Notes: generated by a model from the sequence alone, not told the origin. Positions 37,136 to 45,969 are shown, counted from the stretch's first letter. The stretch: 64,000 bases of DNA from Holophagaceae bacterium (GCA_025361205.1 JANYAS010000156.1:1-64000); one strand, 5' to 3'. Made by a program: numbers and translations.

Positions 37136-38129
37136 AGTCCTCACCACCGCCACCACCGATGCTGATAACGCCCTCTTCCTCCAACTGGCGGACGATCTCC
37201 ACCACCTCATGCTGGGATTTTTCAACGTCCTTCAGCTTCACCGGGCCCATGAATTCCATTTCTTCCTTCATGAGTTCGACGGCGCGGCTAGACATGTTCC
37301 GGAAGAACTGATTCTGGAGCTCCTCGCTGGTGCCCTTGAGGGCGATGGTGAGGGTCTTCTTATCCGCCCGCTTGAGGATCTCGGTGATGCCGCTGTCGTC
37401 GATGAGCAGGATGTCGTCGAAGACGAACATCAGGTCGCGGATGCTGGCGGCCAGCTGAGGATTCTCCGTCTCGATCTTCTCCAGCACGGCGCGACCGGTG
37501 TTGCGGTCCATGCGGTTGAACAGCTCAGCCACGGCCCGGACGCCGCCGTAGGCCTCGGTCGCGAAGGAGCCCAAGGCCTCCAGTTTCTGCTCAAGGATGA
37601 GGCTGATGCGCCGCACCACCTCGGGGCTGATCTCCTGGAGGCTGGCCATGCGCATGGCCACGTCGCTGCGCAGGACCTCGGGCAGGCTGGAAATGAGCTC
37701 CGCCGCCTGGGAGGCGTTCAGGTGGGCGAGGATCAAGGCGATGGTCTGGGGGTGTTCGTTCTGGATGAACTTGGAGAGCTGCTGGGGATTCGCGCGCTCC
37801 AGGCTGGTGAAGCCGGCGCTGGATTCCAGGGCCTTCACCAAGCGGTCGATGATCTTGCGGGCCACTTCCGGGCCCACGGACTTGATGAGCAGCTTCTTGG
37901 CGTATTCGATGCCGCCCTGGCTGATGTAGCTGCGGGCCTGGGTCATGGTGTGGAACTCTTCCATGACCTCCTCGGCCACCTCGGGCTGCACGTGCTTGGT
38001 GATGGCGATCTCGCGGGAGATCGTCTGGATCTCATCCTCCTCGAGGTATTTGAAGATGTTGGAGGCGGTTTCGTCCCCAAGGGTGACCATGAGCACCGCG
38101 GCCTTTTGCATGCCGGTCAGTTTGGACAT
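37125..38129 (-). CDS. fliG: Flagellar motor switch protein FliG
   Basis: 334-residue C-ring protein that contacts the MS ring and the stators. N-terminal KLTGMQKAAVLMVTLGDETA binds FliF; the middle domain has the EHPQTIALILAHL motif (after QLSKFIQN); the C-terminal torque domain contains FVFDDILLIDDSGITEILK with the charged residues that face MotA. Complete at its normal length. fliF lies three bases upstream. Confidence 0.97.
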   Translation of the reverse strand: MSKLTGMQKAAVLMVTLGDETASNIFKYLEEDEIQTISREIAITKHVQPEVAEEVMEEFHTMTQARSYISQGGIEYAKKLLIKSVGPEVARKIIDRLVKALESSAGFTSLERANPQQLSKFIQNEHPQTIALILAHLNASQAAELISSLPEVLRSDVAMRMASLQEISPEVVRRISLILEQKLEALGSFATEAYGGVRAVAELFNRMDRNTGRAVLEKIETENPQLAASIRDLMFVFDDILLIDDSGITEILKRADKKTLTIALKGTSEELQNQFFRNMSSRAVELMKEEMEFMGPVKLKDVEKSQHEVVEIVRQLEEEGVISIGGGGGEDYVT

Positions 38130-38132
38130 GGT

Positions 38133-39815
38133 CTACCGTCCTTCTTCCAGGAGCCAGGATCGCACCAATGAGGCAATGGTTTCCGGATCCTCGTGCGAGC
38201 CTTCCTGGAGGCGCTTCTTGATGAGCTCGCGCCGGCGGGCTTCGGGAGCGCTGAAAGCCGCATCGGCGTTCAGTTCCGCCTCGATTTCGGCCTCGATCTC
38301 GGAGACGGATTTGACCTGGATGGGCTTGCGCGTGGAGCTGGGTCCGGCCAGTCCTATGTCCCCGCCTTCGCCGCTGGCGACCCGCATGGGGGTAGGCCGG
38401 TTGATGGCCGCCGACATGCGCTTGAGCATGGGCAGGAAGATCATGAAGAAGACCGCCAGTCCGATGATCCCGTAGATCACACCGGGCGCGAACTGACGGG
38501 CCAAATCAATCCAGAACTGGGTCTTGGCTTCAGCGGCTTCCCTGGGATTCACCTGGAGCGTGGCGAAGGCCATGTCCTCCACCATGAGCTCGTCGCCACG
38601 CTTGGGCTGGATGCCCACGGCCGCCGACACCTGATCACGGATCTTCTTCAGCTCATCCGTGGACCGGGGCGTCTGCTTCAGGAAGGGTTCGCCCTTGGCG
38701 TCCTTATCCCAGGTGCTGATGTGGTCCACGATGACTGCCAGGGTGACGCGTTTGACGGTGCCGGTGGCCTGATCGGTGGCCCGGACGGTCTTGGTGATCT
38801 CATAGTTGGTGGTGGTCTCCTTCTTTTCCAGGTTCTCAGTCACATTGGCCGAGGCGCCGCCGGTGGCGGGGGCCACATTGCTGGGCGTGCCTGGGACGCC
38901 GGCGCCGGCGTCGCGCTTCTGGGACTTCTCGTCCTTCTGCTGGACGCTGCGTTCCACCTGACCCTGGGGGTCGAACTTCTCCTCGTTGATCTTCACCTTG
39001 TCGAAATCCAGATCCACATGGGCCGTGGCGCGCACCTTGCCAATGCCGACGACGGGCTCAAGCAGGTCGGTGACGCGGCGAACCAGGTGATCCTCTTCTT
39101 CGCGAGCCACCTTCTTTTGGGAGTCGCTGGCGCCCACCATGGGATCTCGGCCGGTGCGTGAAAGGATCCGGCTGTACTGATCGATGATCACCACCTGGTC
39201 CGGCTTCAGTCCCTCCACGCTGGCGGCCACCAGGTTCACGATGGCCTGGGTGTTCTCGTCAGGCAGGATGCGGGCGCCGCGCAGCTTCAATAGCACGCTG
39301 GCCTTGGCGTCCTCCTTGTCGGTGAGGAAGGGGCTGTCGTTGGAAGGCGTGATGTGGACGGTGGCCTCGGCCACCTGCTGGAGGCTCATGATGGTCTTGG
39401 CCAACGTGGCCTCCATGGCCCGTCGGTGGATCACCTTCTGGGAGAAATCCGTGGTGCCAAGGCCGGCGTTCTCGAGCTTCTCGAACCCCAGCTTATCGCC
39501 GGAAAGGGTGCCGTCGCCGGCAAACCTCAGGCGGAGGGAGCCCACCTTGCTTTCAGGCACCAGGATGGTGCGCTGGTCCGAGCTGAGCTCAAAGGGCACC
39601 TGCATCTTGTCCAGCTGGGCCACGATCGAACTGGCCTCCTGGGGGGAGATATTGGCGGCGAGGACCCCCTTGGTCTCTTGGCCGGCCCAGATGCCGAGGC
39701 CGGCCAAGGCCAGAAGCACTGTCATGGAAATGGCGACGACCATGACGCGCTGGGTGGCGCTCATGCCCTTGAAGGCGCTGGTCAGTTGTTCCGCGAGGTT
39801 CGTTTCCCCGGCCAT
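38133..39815 (-). CDS. fliF: Flagellar MS-ring protein FliF
   Basis: 560-residue MS-ring subunit. Membrane helix 1 is at about residues 24-46 (VMVVAISMTVLLALAGLGIW), the YscJ/FliF domain lies at about 47-220 with GLGTTDFSQKVIHRRAMEATLAKTI in parts, the second periplasmic domain extends to about 440 with a low-complexity insertion, and membrane helix 2 (FAPGVIYGIIGLAVFFMIFL) precedes the FliG-binding tail. GAGGAA upstream of the ATG is a good ribosome site. Confidence 0.96.
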   Translation of the reverse strand: MAGETNLAEQLTSAFKGMSATQRVMVVAISMTVLLALAGLGIWAGQETKGVLAANISPQEASSIVAQLDKMQVPFELSSDQRTILVPESKVGSLRLRFAGDGTLSGDKLGFEKLENAGLGTTDFSQKVIHRRAMEATLAKTIMSLQQVAEATVHITPSNDSPFLTDKEDAKASVLLKLRGARILPDENTQAIVNLVAASVEGLKPDQVVIIDQYSRILSRTGRDPMVGASDSQKKVAREEEDHLVRRVTDLLEPVVGIGKVRATAHVDLDFDKVKINEEKFDPQGQVERSVQQKDEKSQKRDAGAGVPGTPSNVAPATGGASANVTENLEKKETTTNYEITKTVRATDQATGTVKRVTLAVIVDHISTWDKDAKGEPFLKQTPRSTDELKKIRDQVSAAVGIQPKRGDELMVEDMAFATLQVNPREAAEAKTQFWIDLARQFAPGVIYGIIGLAVFFMIFLPMLKRMSAAINRPTPMRVASGEGGDIGLAGPSSTRKPIQVKSVSEIEAEIEAELNADAAFSAPEARRRELIKKRLQEGSHEDPETIASLVRSWLLEEGR

Positions 39816-39864
39816 AGGCGTTCCTCAGTCAGGGGTGAGGCCGCGCCGGGAAGCTCGGCCTGCG

Positions 39865-40185
39865 CTACATCTGCATGCGCATGACCTCGCGGTAGGCATC
39901 GATCAACTTGGATCGGACGGCCATCATCATCTGGAAGCTTAAATCGGCCTTCTGGACAGCCAGCATGGCCGAGTGCATGTCTGCACTCTCTCCTGTCATC
40001 AAGTTCCGTGCCTCACCCTCGGCCTGGGCAGAAACCTGGTTCACTTCCTGGAGGGCCTGCTTGAGGAGGTCACCAAAGGCCACTCCCCCTTCAGTGCCCG
40101 GAGCGCCGCTGTCCAGGCCGGGCTTCGAGGTTCCGGACAGGGGGCTGAGCGGGGAGAACTGGGGGATGTTCTGGAGTGGGTCCAT
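39865..40185 (-). CDS. fliE: Hook-basal body protein FliE
   Basis: 106-residue adaptor that joins the MS ring and the proximal rod. The C-terminal half carries the FliE pattern FGDLLKQALQEVNQVSAQAE, then GESADMHSAMLAVQKADLSF and MMMAVRSKLIDAYREVMRMQ. The N-terminal 40 residues are Pro/Ser-rich. It lies between flgC and fliF as in most bacteria. Confidence 0.95.
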   Translation of the reverse strand: MDPLQNIPQFSPLSPLSGTSKPGLDSGAPGTEGGVAFGDLLKQALQEVNQVSAQAEGEARNLMTGESADMHSAMLAVQKADLSFQMMMAVRSKLIDAYREVMRMQM

Positions 40186-40257
40186 GGGGTCAACTCGGAA
40201 AGGTCTTTCACACGATCGGTCAGGGGCGGGGCGGGGGCAAGTCGAAATTCCGACAGG

Positions 40258-40677
40258 TTACGAGACTCGGAGGATCTCCAGGGCGGAAGTGGCCATGGCC
40301 TTGGCGGCGCGGACCACGGCAATGTTGGCTTCATAGGCGCGGCTGGCCTCGGTGAGGTTCACCATCTCCTCCACGGGGTTCACATTGGGGTAGCTCACCA
40401 CGCCGTCGGCGTTGGCGTCGGGGTGGCTGGGCTCGTACCGGGTGAGGAAGGGCTCCTGGCTGGTCTGGATGCCGACCACCCGCACCCCTGCGTTGGCCAG
40501 GGCCCCCGAGAAGCCAAGGTCCTGGGCCTGGAAGATCGCGTCCTTGCGCCGGTAGGGGCCGCCCTCTCGGGTGCGGGTGGTCTCGCTGTTGGCGACGTTG
40601 GAGGCGATGAGCTGCACGCGAAGCCGCTGGGCGGCCATGCCGGTGCTGGCGATGTCGAGAATCTGGGAGATGCTCAT
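40258..40677 (-). CDS. flgC: Proximal rod protein FlgC
   Basis: 139-residue rod protein. N-terminal LDIASTGMAAQRLRVQLIAS with NVANSETTRT and the C-terminal NPVEEMVNLTEASRAYEANI are the standard FlgC signatures. The ATG overlaps the flgB stop by one base (TGATG). Confidence 0.96.
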   Translation of the reverse strand: MSISQILDIASTGMAAQRLRVQLIASNVANSETTRTREGGPYRRKDAIFQAQDLGFSGALANAGVRVVGIQTSQEPFLTRYEPSHPDANADGVVSYPNVNPVEEMVNLTEASRAYEANIAVVRAAKAMATSALEILRVS

Positions 40678-41096
40678 CAGTGCGCCACCGAATCTCGGAT
40701 GAGGGAATAGAGCTTCCGGAGCTCGACCTGCATGAAGGTGGAAGCCATCTGGTAGTTGGTTTGGGTGCGGGTGAGTAGCATGTTCTCCCGATCCAGGCTC
40801 ACGTCGTTGCCGTCGTTGCGCTCGGCGCTGGGGCGCAGTAGGTCCGAGGACGGCGGCAGCGAGTCTGTGGAAGTGCCCTGGAGATGCATGGGGTGGGTGG
40901 TGCGAAGGCCATTGGGCAAGGATTGCTCGGCTAGCGCCACCTTCATGGCTCCCTCGAAGCTGAAGTCCCGGGTCCGGTAGCCCGGCGTATCCAGGTTGGC
41001 CAGGTTGGACGCGATGAGGGTCTGCCGCTTGGAAGCCAGCGTCAGGCCACGGTCCATGGCCTGGATCATCCCGTTACCGCTGGTGAGGTCAAACAT
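40677..41096 (-). CDS. flgB: Proximal rod protein FlgB
   Basis: 139-residue rod protein, first gene of the operon. Signature GLTLASKRQTLIASNLANLD followed by TPGYRTRDFSFEGAM, and NDGNDVSLDRENMLLTRTQT with NYQMASTFM. I use the ATG at 41096 (MFDLTSGNGMIQAMDRG); the longer open frame to 41297 runs through the promoter region. Confidence 0.95.
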   Translation of the reverse strand: MFDLTSGNGMIQAMDRGLTLASKRQTLIASNLANLDTPGYRTRDFSFEGAMKVALAEQSLPNGLRTTHPMHLQGTSTDSLPPSSDLLRPSAERNDGNDVSLDRENMLLTRTQTNYQMASTFMQVELRKLYSLIRDSVAH

Positions 41097-41144
41097 GAAG
41101 CACCCTGCAAAATGGGCCGAGTGAGCCCGGCGGCCAGAGGAAGG

Positions 41145-41162
41145 ATGCAGAGCCCGTGCCGG
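41145..41162 (-). promoter_or_regulatory. Candidate sigma-54 promoter of the flgB operon
   Basis: On the minus strand the sequence CCGGCACGGGCTCTGCAT keeps the GG at -24 and GC at -12 with ten bases between, close to the consensus TGGCAC-N5-TTGC. It ends about 49 bases before the flgB ATG, a good distance. A sigma-54 activator is encoded at 19551-21134, though its target is unknown. Confidence 0.5.
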
Positions 41163-41348
41163 AAGATCTGTCCTGAAAGGCAACAGCTGAAGGAACCCGT
41201 GAAATCTAGGGACTAGGTCCCTTTTCTGCGTCGTCCGCGCCAGCTTTGGTTTCGGGCTTTCAGTTCTTACGGTGCCCTGGGGGGACACACACGCCATTGT
41301 CGAGTCTTGTCAGACGCTCTAGACTGGCCCCTCACCCCGAGGCCCGCC

Positions 41349-41684
41349 ATGATCCTGAACACACGCAAACACAACGAGGTGCTGATCCTCTACCCCGAAG
41401 GAAAGGTCACCCTAGGGGACGGCGACCAGGAACTGGGCGAGGCCGTTCGCACGGCCCTCCTCGACGGCTCCCGGAAGATCGTCATCAACTTCAGCAAAGT
41501 GAGCTACCTGGATTCCTCGGGTGTGGGCGAGCTGGTGGGCTGCTACACCTCCATCAAGGGGAAGGGCGGCGAGCTGCGCATCTGCGGCATGAATTCCAAG
41601 ATCTTCAGCCTCATTAAGATGACCAGCCTGCACTCGGTCTTCGAGGTGAAGGACACTGAGGAAGAGGCCCTCGCGGGCTTCTAG
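41349..41684 (+). CDS. STAS-domain protein (anti-sigma-factor antagonist type)
   Basis: 111-residue single STAS domain like SpoIIAA. The site of regulatory phosphorylation, expected on a serine in YLDSSGVGELVG, is present, as is the earlier EGKVTLGDGDQELGEAVR helix region. Such proteins bind an anti-sigma kinase or act in partner-switching and phospholipid-transport complexes. It diverges from the flagellar operon and is followed after four bases by the BamA-like gene; no anti-sigma kinase is adjacent. Confidence 0.9.
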   Translation: MILNTRKHNEVLILYPEGKVTLGDGDQELGEAVRTALLDGSRKIVINFSKVSYLDSSGVGELVGCYTSIKGKGGELRICGMNSKIFSLIKMTSLHSVFEVKDTEEEALAGF

Positions 41685-41688
41685 GGCG

Positions 41689-44600
41689 GTGCGCTTCCGC
41701 GCCGTCCTGGCCCTCGGCCTCCTGGCGCTGGCTTCGGCGAGCGCCAGGGGTGCCGGTGCTGCGCGTGTCCTGACGGGGGTCCGAATCGCGGGTGGAACGG
41801 AGGATGACCGCCGCTTTGCTTTGGCTGCGCTGGGACTCCGGGTGGGACAGTCCCTGGACGAGGCCCTCTTTCAGCAGGCGCTGACGGCCGTGCGCCTCGT
41901 GGACCGGTACCGTTCGGTGGAGGGGGTTCTCGAGGCGGACGGATCCGTGTCCTTGCGCCTGGAGTCGCTGCAACCTCTCGTCTCCTGGCGGTGGGAAGGC
42001 GACGCAATCCCCAAACCCCTTCGAAAGACCCTGCTGCCCGAACTCCGGAAGGGCCAGCGGATCGGGGCCCAACGAAGCGCCGTCCTCACAGATGCCGCAG
42101 AAGGGCGGTTGCGCGAGTATGGCTACCCTGACGTCAAGGTTCTGGCGATCTTGGAAAGGGAGGGTCGGGTCCTTCGCTTGGTGTTGAAGCTCGGTCCGCC
42201 GACCCTAATCCGGGAGGTTCGCTTCGAGGGGAATCCGGCTCCTTATACCCGGGAAGCCCTGCTGAAGGTGGCCGGTCTGCGCCCAGGCCAAACCTTCTGG
42301 ACGCCTTCGACCCTCCGCGATGTCCATTGGCGTTTGCGGCAGCGCCTCATCAAGGACGACCGCCTCGAAGGTTCCGTGCGACTGGAGCCCCTGGGCGAAG
42401 CCGGCGTGTTGGTGCTCGAGGTCCATGCGGGTCCGAAGGTGGCCCTGAAGGCCAAGGGGCTGAACGTGCTGGGTTTTCTCTGGAACCAGCCCCGGCTTTC
42501 GGAGTTCGTGCCCCTGGCCCGGGCCGAGCGCTATTCGCCCAGCATCCTCGATGAGGGGGCGGGCCGCATCACGACCTACTTCCGCAATCAGGGCTTCCCC
42601 GAGGCCAAAGTCCGCTACGAGCAGGTGGTGACCGCCGGGCCGGCCGACCAGCCCGAGGCCGTGACCCTCACCTACACCGTTGAGCCCGGTCAGAGGCGCC
42701 TTCTCAGTCGGGTGCAACTTGAGGGCAATCGCGAACTGTCTGAAGCAGACCTCCGCCCCGTGGTTGCCCTGCCCAAGCGCTTCTTGATCCTGCGGCCCCA
42801 CGCCAAGGCTGAGGCCGTCAAGGCGCTGGAAGACCGGGTCACGGCCTTCTATCTTCATCATGGTTTCCCCGAAGTGCGCGTTCGGCGCCACGTGGACACG
42901 GCCCCAGACGGCTCTGTGGAGGTCCACCTGATCATCCGGGAAGGGCAGCGTCGCTTTCTGGACGCGCTGCTGCTGGAGCTGCCTGCGGACCCCGGCTTCC
43001 GGCGCGAAAGCCTCTCACAGAGCCTCTTGCGGGCCCTTTCGGATCGTCCTATGTTGGTTCCTGGAACCACCCGCTACCGCTCGGACCGTCGGCATCTCCA
43101 GGGCATCGAGGCCACGATGGCCTTTACGGCTCAGGGGGCCCGCCTCAGCTTCAATCCGCCCCTTCCACTCGTCCGGAACGACCTCGCCCTGGTGGTCTCG
43201 GACCTCCGCCAACGCCTCTCCTCTGCCGGGGCCGCCAATCCCCAGGTGAAACTCGCCTTCGAGGATGACGAAACCCGCCCCATCGTCCGCATCCGGATAC
43301 CCTCGCAACCCCTGGATCAGGTCCGGCGCCTGGTGGTCCAGGGAAGCGACCGCACCCGGGCGGAAGCGGTCTTGCGGGAGATGGAACTTCCACCGGGTGC
43401 TCCCCTGGATCCGGCCAAGCTGGACGAAGGGCAGACCCAACTTGGCGGCCTGGGCGCGTTCCAGCGGGTGGACCTGCTGACGCTGAAGGACCTCCCGGGG
43501 CAGGATAAGGAACCCTGGCGGCGCGGGGATCTGGCCTTGCGCCTGGAGGAACGCCCACCCTGGGTGTTTACGGAATCCTTCGGCTATGACGACACGCAGG
43601 GCTACCACTTTGGCTTGAACGCCCAGAGGCTGAATGTGGGCGGCATGGGGCGAACGATCGATTACGGCCTGCGCGCCGGAGACCAGACGCTCAACAGCCC
43701 CTGGTTGCGCCGGGCCTTCCCCACCGGCAATACCAAGCGATCGGTGGACAGCTACAGCATCGGCTACACCGACCCCTGGTTCCTGCCCGGCTCCCTTGAT
43801 TCCTGGCTGGCCTCCCGGACGCAATTTCACATGGAAGCGGCCTATATCGAAGAAGCCCAGGCAGCGTTCTCAGCGCGTCGTCGGCGCCTCACGCCGAGCC
43901 TGGAATGGAAGATCAGTCCAACTCAGTCTCTGCAGCTAGGCTACCGCTTCGAGCGAGTCGAGGTGGCTGCCAACACCGACAGTAATCACAACCCACTCTA
44001 TGACCGGAACGACCTGCTCCTGATCACCAAGAGTCAGGGGCGCAGCATCATTTCCGCCCCCTACCTGCAGGTGGTCGTGGATCGCCGGGATCGACCCTAC
44101 GATCCCACCCAGGGCGCCTACTTCATGGGGCGATTGGAATTGGCAAGCCAGCTGTTCGGGACCTCCGCCAACAGCAGTTTCGTAAAGCTGGATCTGCGAA
44201 AACAATGGAACTGGCCCATGGGTTTTCACGCGGAAAACGGAGTGGTAATGGTCAACCTCCGGCTCGGCCTGGCACGCCCCACGGCCCATTCCGCCGATAA
44301 GCTGCCCCTTTCCGAGCGTTTCTTCGGTGGCGGGTCCTTCACCGTGCGCGGCGTGGAGCCGGACATGCTCGGAGAACTTGGCACTGTGCCATTGAAGGAT
44401 CCCAAAACGGGCCTGCCAACAGGCGGCTCATTGACCATTCCTCTGGGTGGTCAGGCTCTTGCTGTGGTGAACCTGGAATATCGTTTCCCGCTGTTCGGCA
44501 TGCAGAGCGTCTGGGGGGAAGTGTTCGCCGATTCCGGCCAAGTCTACTCCAGCCTGAGTCCCGACGCCGGAGGGGTGTCGACCTTTCCGCCTCTGCGCAC

Positions 44601-44754
44601 CACCCTGGGCATGGGCCTGATCTTCAAGCTGGGCTTCCCCCTCAAGGTCGAATACGCCGCCGACTGGAAGCGCATCCTTGGCCGGCCCCGCACCCAGCAG
44701 GAGCGGGATACCCAGCTGAAGAGCCTGCTCATCTCCGCCGGGTTCCAGTTCTAG
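41689..44754 (+). CDS. BamA/TamA-like outer-membrane beta-barrel protein
   Basis: 1021-residue Omp85-superfamily protein. A signal peptide (MRFRAVLALGLLALASASARG) is followed by a long chain of POTRA-like units (about residues 25-640, with repeated G-x-PEAKVRYE-like and LEGNRELSEADLRPVVALP-like blocks) and a C-terminal barrel with the D15 hallmark FFGGGSFTVRGVEPDMLGEL and the terminal aromatic F (SAGFQF). It should insert or translocate proteins at the outer membrane. It is longer than typical BamA (about 800). GTG start four bases after the STAS stop, so the pair is likely an operon. Confidence 0.9.
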   Translation: MRFRAVLALGLLALASASARGAGAARVLTGVRIAGGTEDDRRFALAALGLRVGQSLDEALFQQALTAVRLVDRYRSVEGVLEADGSVSLRLESLQPLVSWRWEGDAIPKPLRKTLLPELRKGQRIGAQRSAVLTDAAEGRLREYGYPDVKVLAILEREGRVLRLVLKLGPPTLIREVRFEGNPAPYTREALLKVAGLRPGQTFWTPSTLRDVHWRLRQRLIKDDRLEGSVRLEPLGEAGVLVLEVHAGPKVALKAKGLNVLGFLWNQPRLSEFVPLARAERYSPSILDEGAGRITTYFRNQGFPEAKVRYEQVVTAGPADQPEAVTLTYTVEPGQRRLLSRVQLEGNRELSEADLRPVVALPKRFLILRPHAKAEAVKALEDRVTAFYLHHGFPEVRVRRHVDTAPDGSVEVHLIIREGQRRFLDALLLELPADPGFRRESLSQSLLRALSDRPMLVPGTTRYRSDRRHLQGIEATMAFTAQGARLSFNPPLPLVRNDLALVVSDLRQRLSSAGAANPQVKLAFEDDETRPIVRIRIPSQPLDQVRRLVVQGSDRTRAEAVLREMELPPGAPLDPAKLDEGQTQLGGLGAFQRVDLLTLKDLPGQDKEPWRRGDLALRLEERPPWVFTESFGYDDTQGYHFGLNAQRLNVGGMGRTIDYGLRAGDQTLNSPWLRRAFPTGNTKRSVDSYSIGYTDPWFLPGSLDSWLASRTQFHMEAAYIEEAQAAFSARRRRLTPSLEWKISPTQSLQLGYRFERVEVAANTDSNHNPLYDRNDLLLITKSQGRSIISAPYLQVVVDRRDRPYDPTQGAYFMGRLELASQLFGTSANSSFVKLDLRKQWNWPMGFHAENGVVMVNLRLGLARPTAHSADKLPLSERFFGGGSFTVRGVEPDMLGELGTVPLKDPKTGLPTGGSLTIPLGGQALAVVNLEYRFPLFGMQSVWGEVFADSGQVYSSLSPDAGGVSTFPPLRTTLGMGLIFKLGFPLKVEYAADWKRILGRPRTQQERDTQLKSLLISAGFQF

Positions 44755-44760
44755 ACCGAC

Positions 44761-45186
44761 ATGGGCAAGGAAACGGCCCGCAATAGAAGCCTTTGGCTGT
44801 TTGGCATGACGGCCATGGACCTCGAAGAACTGGAGCGCATGCTTCGGGAAGCGGGTTTAGGAAACGAGGAAGAGCTGGAGAAAGCCAAACAGGAAAGCCA
44901 TGGCTTGGGGCTTTTCGTGCGCTCCCTTGTGGGCCTGGATCGAGCGGCGGCCAAGGCAGCCTTCGCCGAGTTTCTTCAGGGCTCGACCCTCAATGCCAGT
45001 CAGATCGATTTCCTTGGAATGGTGATTGACCATCTCACGGAGCATGGCGCCATGGACCCAGCGCTGCTCTACGAATCGCCGTATACAGACATCAGCCCTT
45101 TGGGTGTGGAGGGTGTGTTCAACCCACCTCAGGTCGAGCTACTGCTTGGGGTACTGGCGAATGTACGGCAGAGGGCTGTGGCCTAG
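44761..45186 (+). pseudogene. C-terminal remnant of type I restriction subunit HsdR
   Basis: An open frame of 141 codons whose last 125 residues match, from family memory, the C-terminal domain of EcoEI-type HsdR: MDLEELERMLREAGLG, then GLGLFVRSLVGLDRAAAKAA, then FLQGSTLNASQIDFLGMVID and HLTEHGAMDPALLYESPYTD. All helicase and nuclease domains of HsdR, normally over 700 residues before this point, are absent, and no hsdM or hsdS is nearby. It begins six bases after the BamA-like stop with no good ribosome site. The island scar with a tRNA-Glu 3' half lies just downstream. Confidence 0.85.
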
Positions 45187-45294
45187 AACGATCCAATTGT
45201 TCGGCGGAGTTCGCTGAATTGCGCCCGGATTCGAGGAGGACTCTTTCCGATAATTTTCCGATGGATCAATTTGTGACGAGCGCGAGGTCGTTTT

Positions 45295-45329
45295 TAAACA
45301 AGAACACCCTAGATTTCTCTAAGGTGTTT
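45295..45329. terminator. Hairpin terminator, copy 1
   Basis: Stem AACACCCTAGA / TCTAAGGTGTT (one mismatch, TTTC loop) at 45303-45328, followed on the plus strand by TTTTTT. A 35-base block including it is repeated without change at 45563-45597. It directly follows the 3' end of the tRNA-Glu remnant in minus-strand sense. Confidence 0.75.
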
Positions 45330-45331
45330 TT

Positions 45332-45377
45332 TGGTAGGGCTAACGGGATTTGAACCCGTGTTACCGCCGTGAAAGGG
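45332..45377 (-). pseudogene. tRNA-Glu (UUC) 3'-half remnant
   Basis: Reverse complement reads CCCTTTCACGGCGGTAAC, then a perfect T arm (ACGGG-TTCAAAT-CCCGT), the acceptor strand TAGCCCT, discriminator A and encoded CCA. The anticodon loop CTTTCAC identifies Glu(UUC). The 5' side of the anticodon stem no longer pairs (AGACC against GGCGG), and no D arm or 5' acceptor strand (AGGGCTA) is found in the following 220 bases. A 3' tRNA half is the usual leftover of an attachment site. Confidence 0.85.
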
Positions 45378-45562
45378 TCTTGTGTCGATTCAACTGCCTG
45401 TATGGGCCCCGCGACATCGGCGGCTCTGGTGATTCAACTCAAACCGGGGTGGCGCTGGTCCCAGAAAAATGGTTTTGTCCCGCCTTGACCCGTGCCGTCC
45501 CACACCGTTCATACAAGTCATATGCAATACGGGCGATCTTACATGGGCCAAAGTGACGGAAT
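45378..45562. other. Non-coding scar between tRNA remnant and tRNA-Val terminator
   Basis: 185 bases lying between the two identical terminator blocks. I find no gene, tRNA half or clear repeat other than two short GATTCAACT copies (45387 and 45430 region). It is lower in GC than its surroundings, consistent with leftover imported DNA. Confidence 0.4.
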
Positions 45563-45597
45563 TAAACAAGAACACCCTAGATTTCTCTAAGGTGTTT
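45563..45597. terminator. Hairpin terminator of tRNA-Val, copy 2
   Basis: The same 35-base block as copy 1. In minus-strand sense it follows the tRNA-Val CCA end by two bases, with the stem at 45571-45596 and a TTGTTTAA tail. Confidence 0.75.
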
Positions 45598-45598
45598 G

Positions 45599-45673
<75 letters not shown>

Positions 45674-45685
45674 GTGCGAAGCTCT

Positions 45686-45713
45686 ATTCTAGCGGAACGG
45701 GGGCGGCTGTCGA
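45686..45713 (-). promoter_or_regulatory. Sigma-70 promoter of tRNA-Val
   Basis: Reverse strand: -35 TCGACA (five of six consensus bases), 16-base spacer, -10 TAGAAT (five of six). The expected transcript start is about six bases before the tRNA 5' end. Confidence 0.7.
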
Positions 45714-45740
45714 GTGTCTGGGGGGGAGGGCCTGGTCTGG

Positions 45741-45872
45741 CTACGAATTCCCGAACCAGAGCAGGAGCGCAGCCAGGGTCACGGCCGTCAGCAGGAGCCA
45801 GTCCGGGGCGTAGGGATGCTCCAGGGCGAAACGGCTGAGGGGATGAGGGGCATGGTGGACATGGAGGGCCAT
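45741..45872 (-). CDS. Small single-span membrane protein (43 residues)
   Basis: A 43-codon frame starting MALHVHHAPHPLSRFALEHP and ending in one hydrophobic helix, DWLLLTAVTLAALLLWFGNS. The ribosome site AAAGGAGATTGCC in front of the ATG is strong, which supports it as a real gene. The helix and the DWLL lead-in are shared with the neighbouring gene at 46065-46187, so the two are probably paralogues. The His-rich N-terminus (HVHHAPH) could bind metal. Function unknown; I know no family. Confidence 0.65.
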   Translation of the reverse strand: MALHVHHAPHPLSRFALEHPYAPDWLLLTAVTLAALLLWFGNS

Positions 45873-45969
45873 GGCAATCTCCTTTCCTGGGCACCACAAT
45901 CCACACCAAGGATGGGTCGCCGGGGTGGCTCACGCCGCTCTTTTCCGGGATCGGGATCCAGGCTAGGGG

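Noticed and set aside
45332..45562. Complete tRNA-Glu with unusual 5' half or intron
   Set aside because: No sequence complementary to the acceptor strand and no D arm occurs upstream, and the anticodon stem is broken, so a remnant is the better reading.
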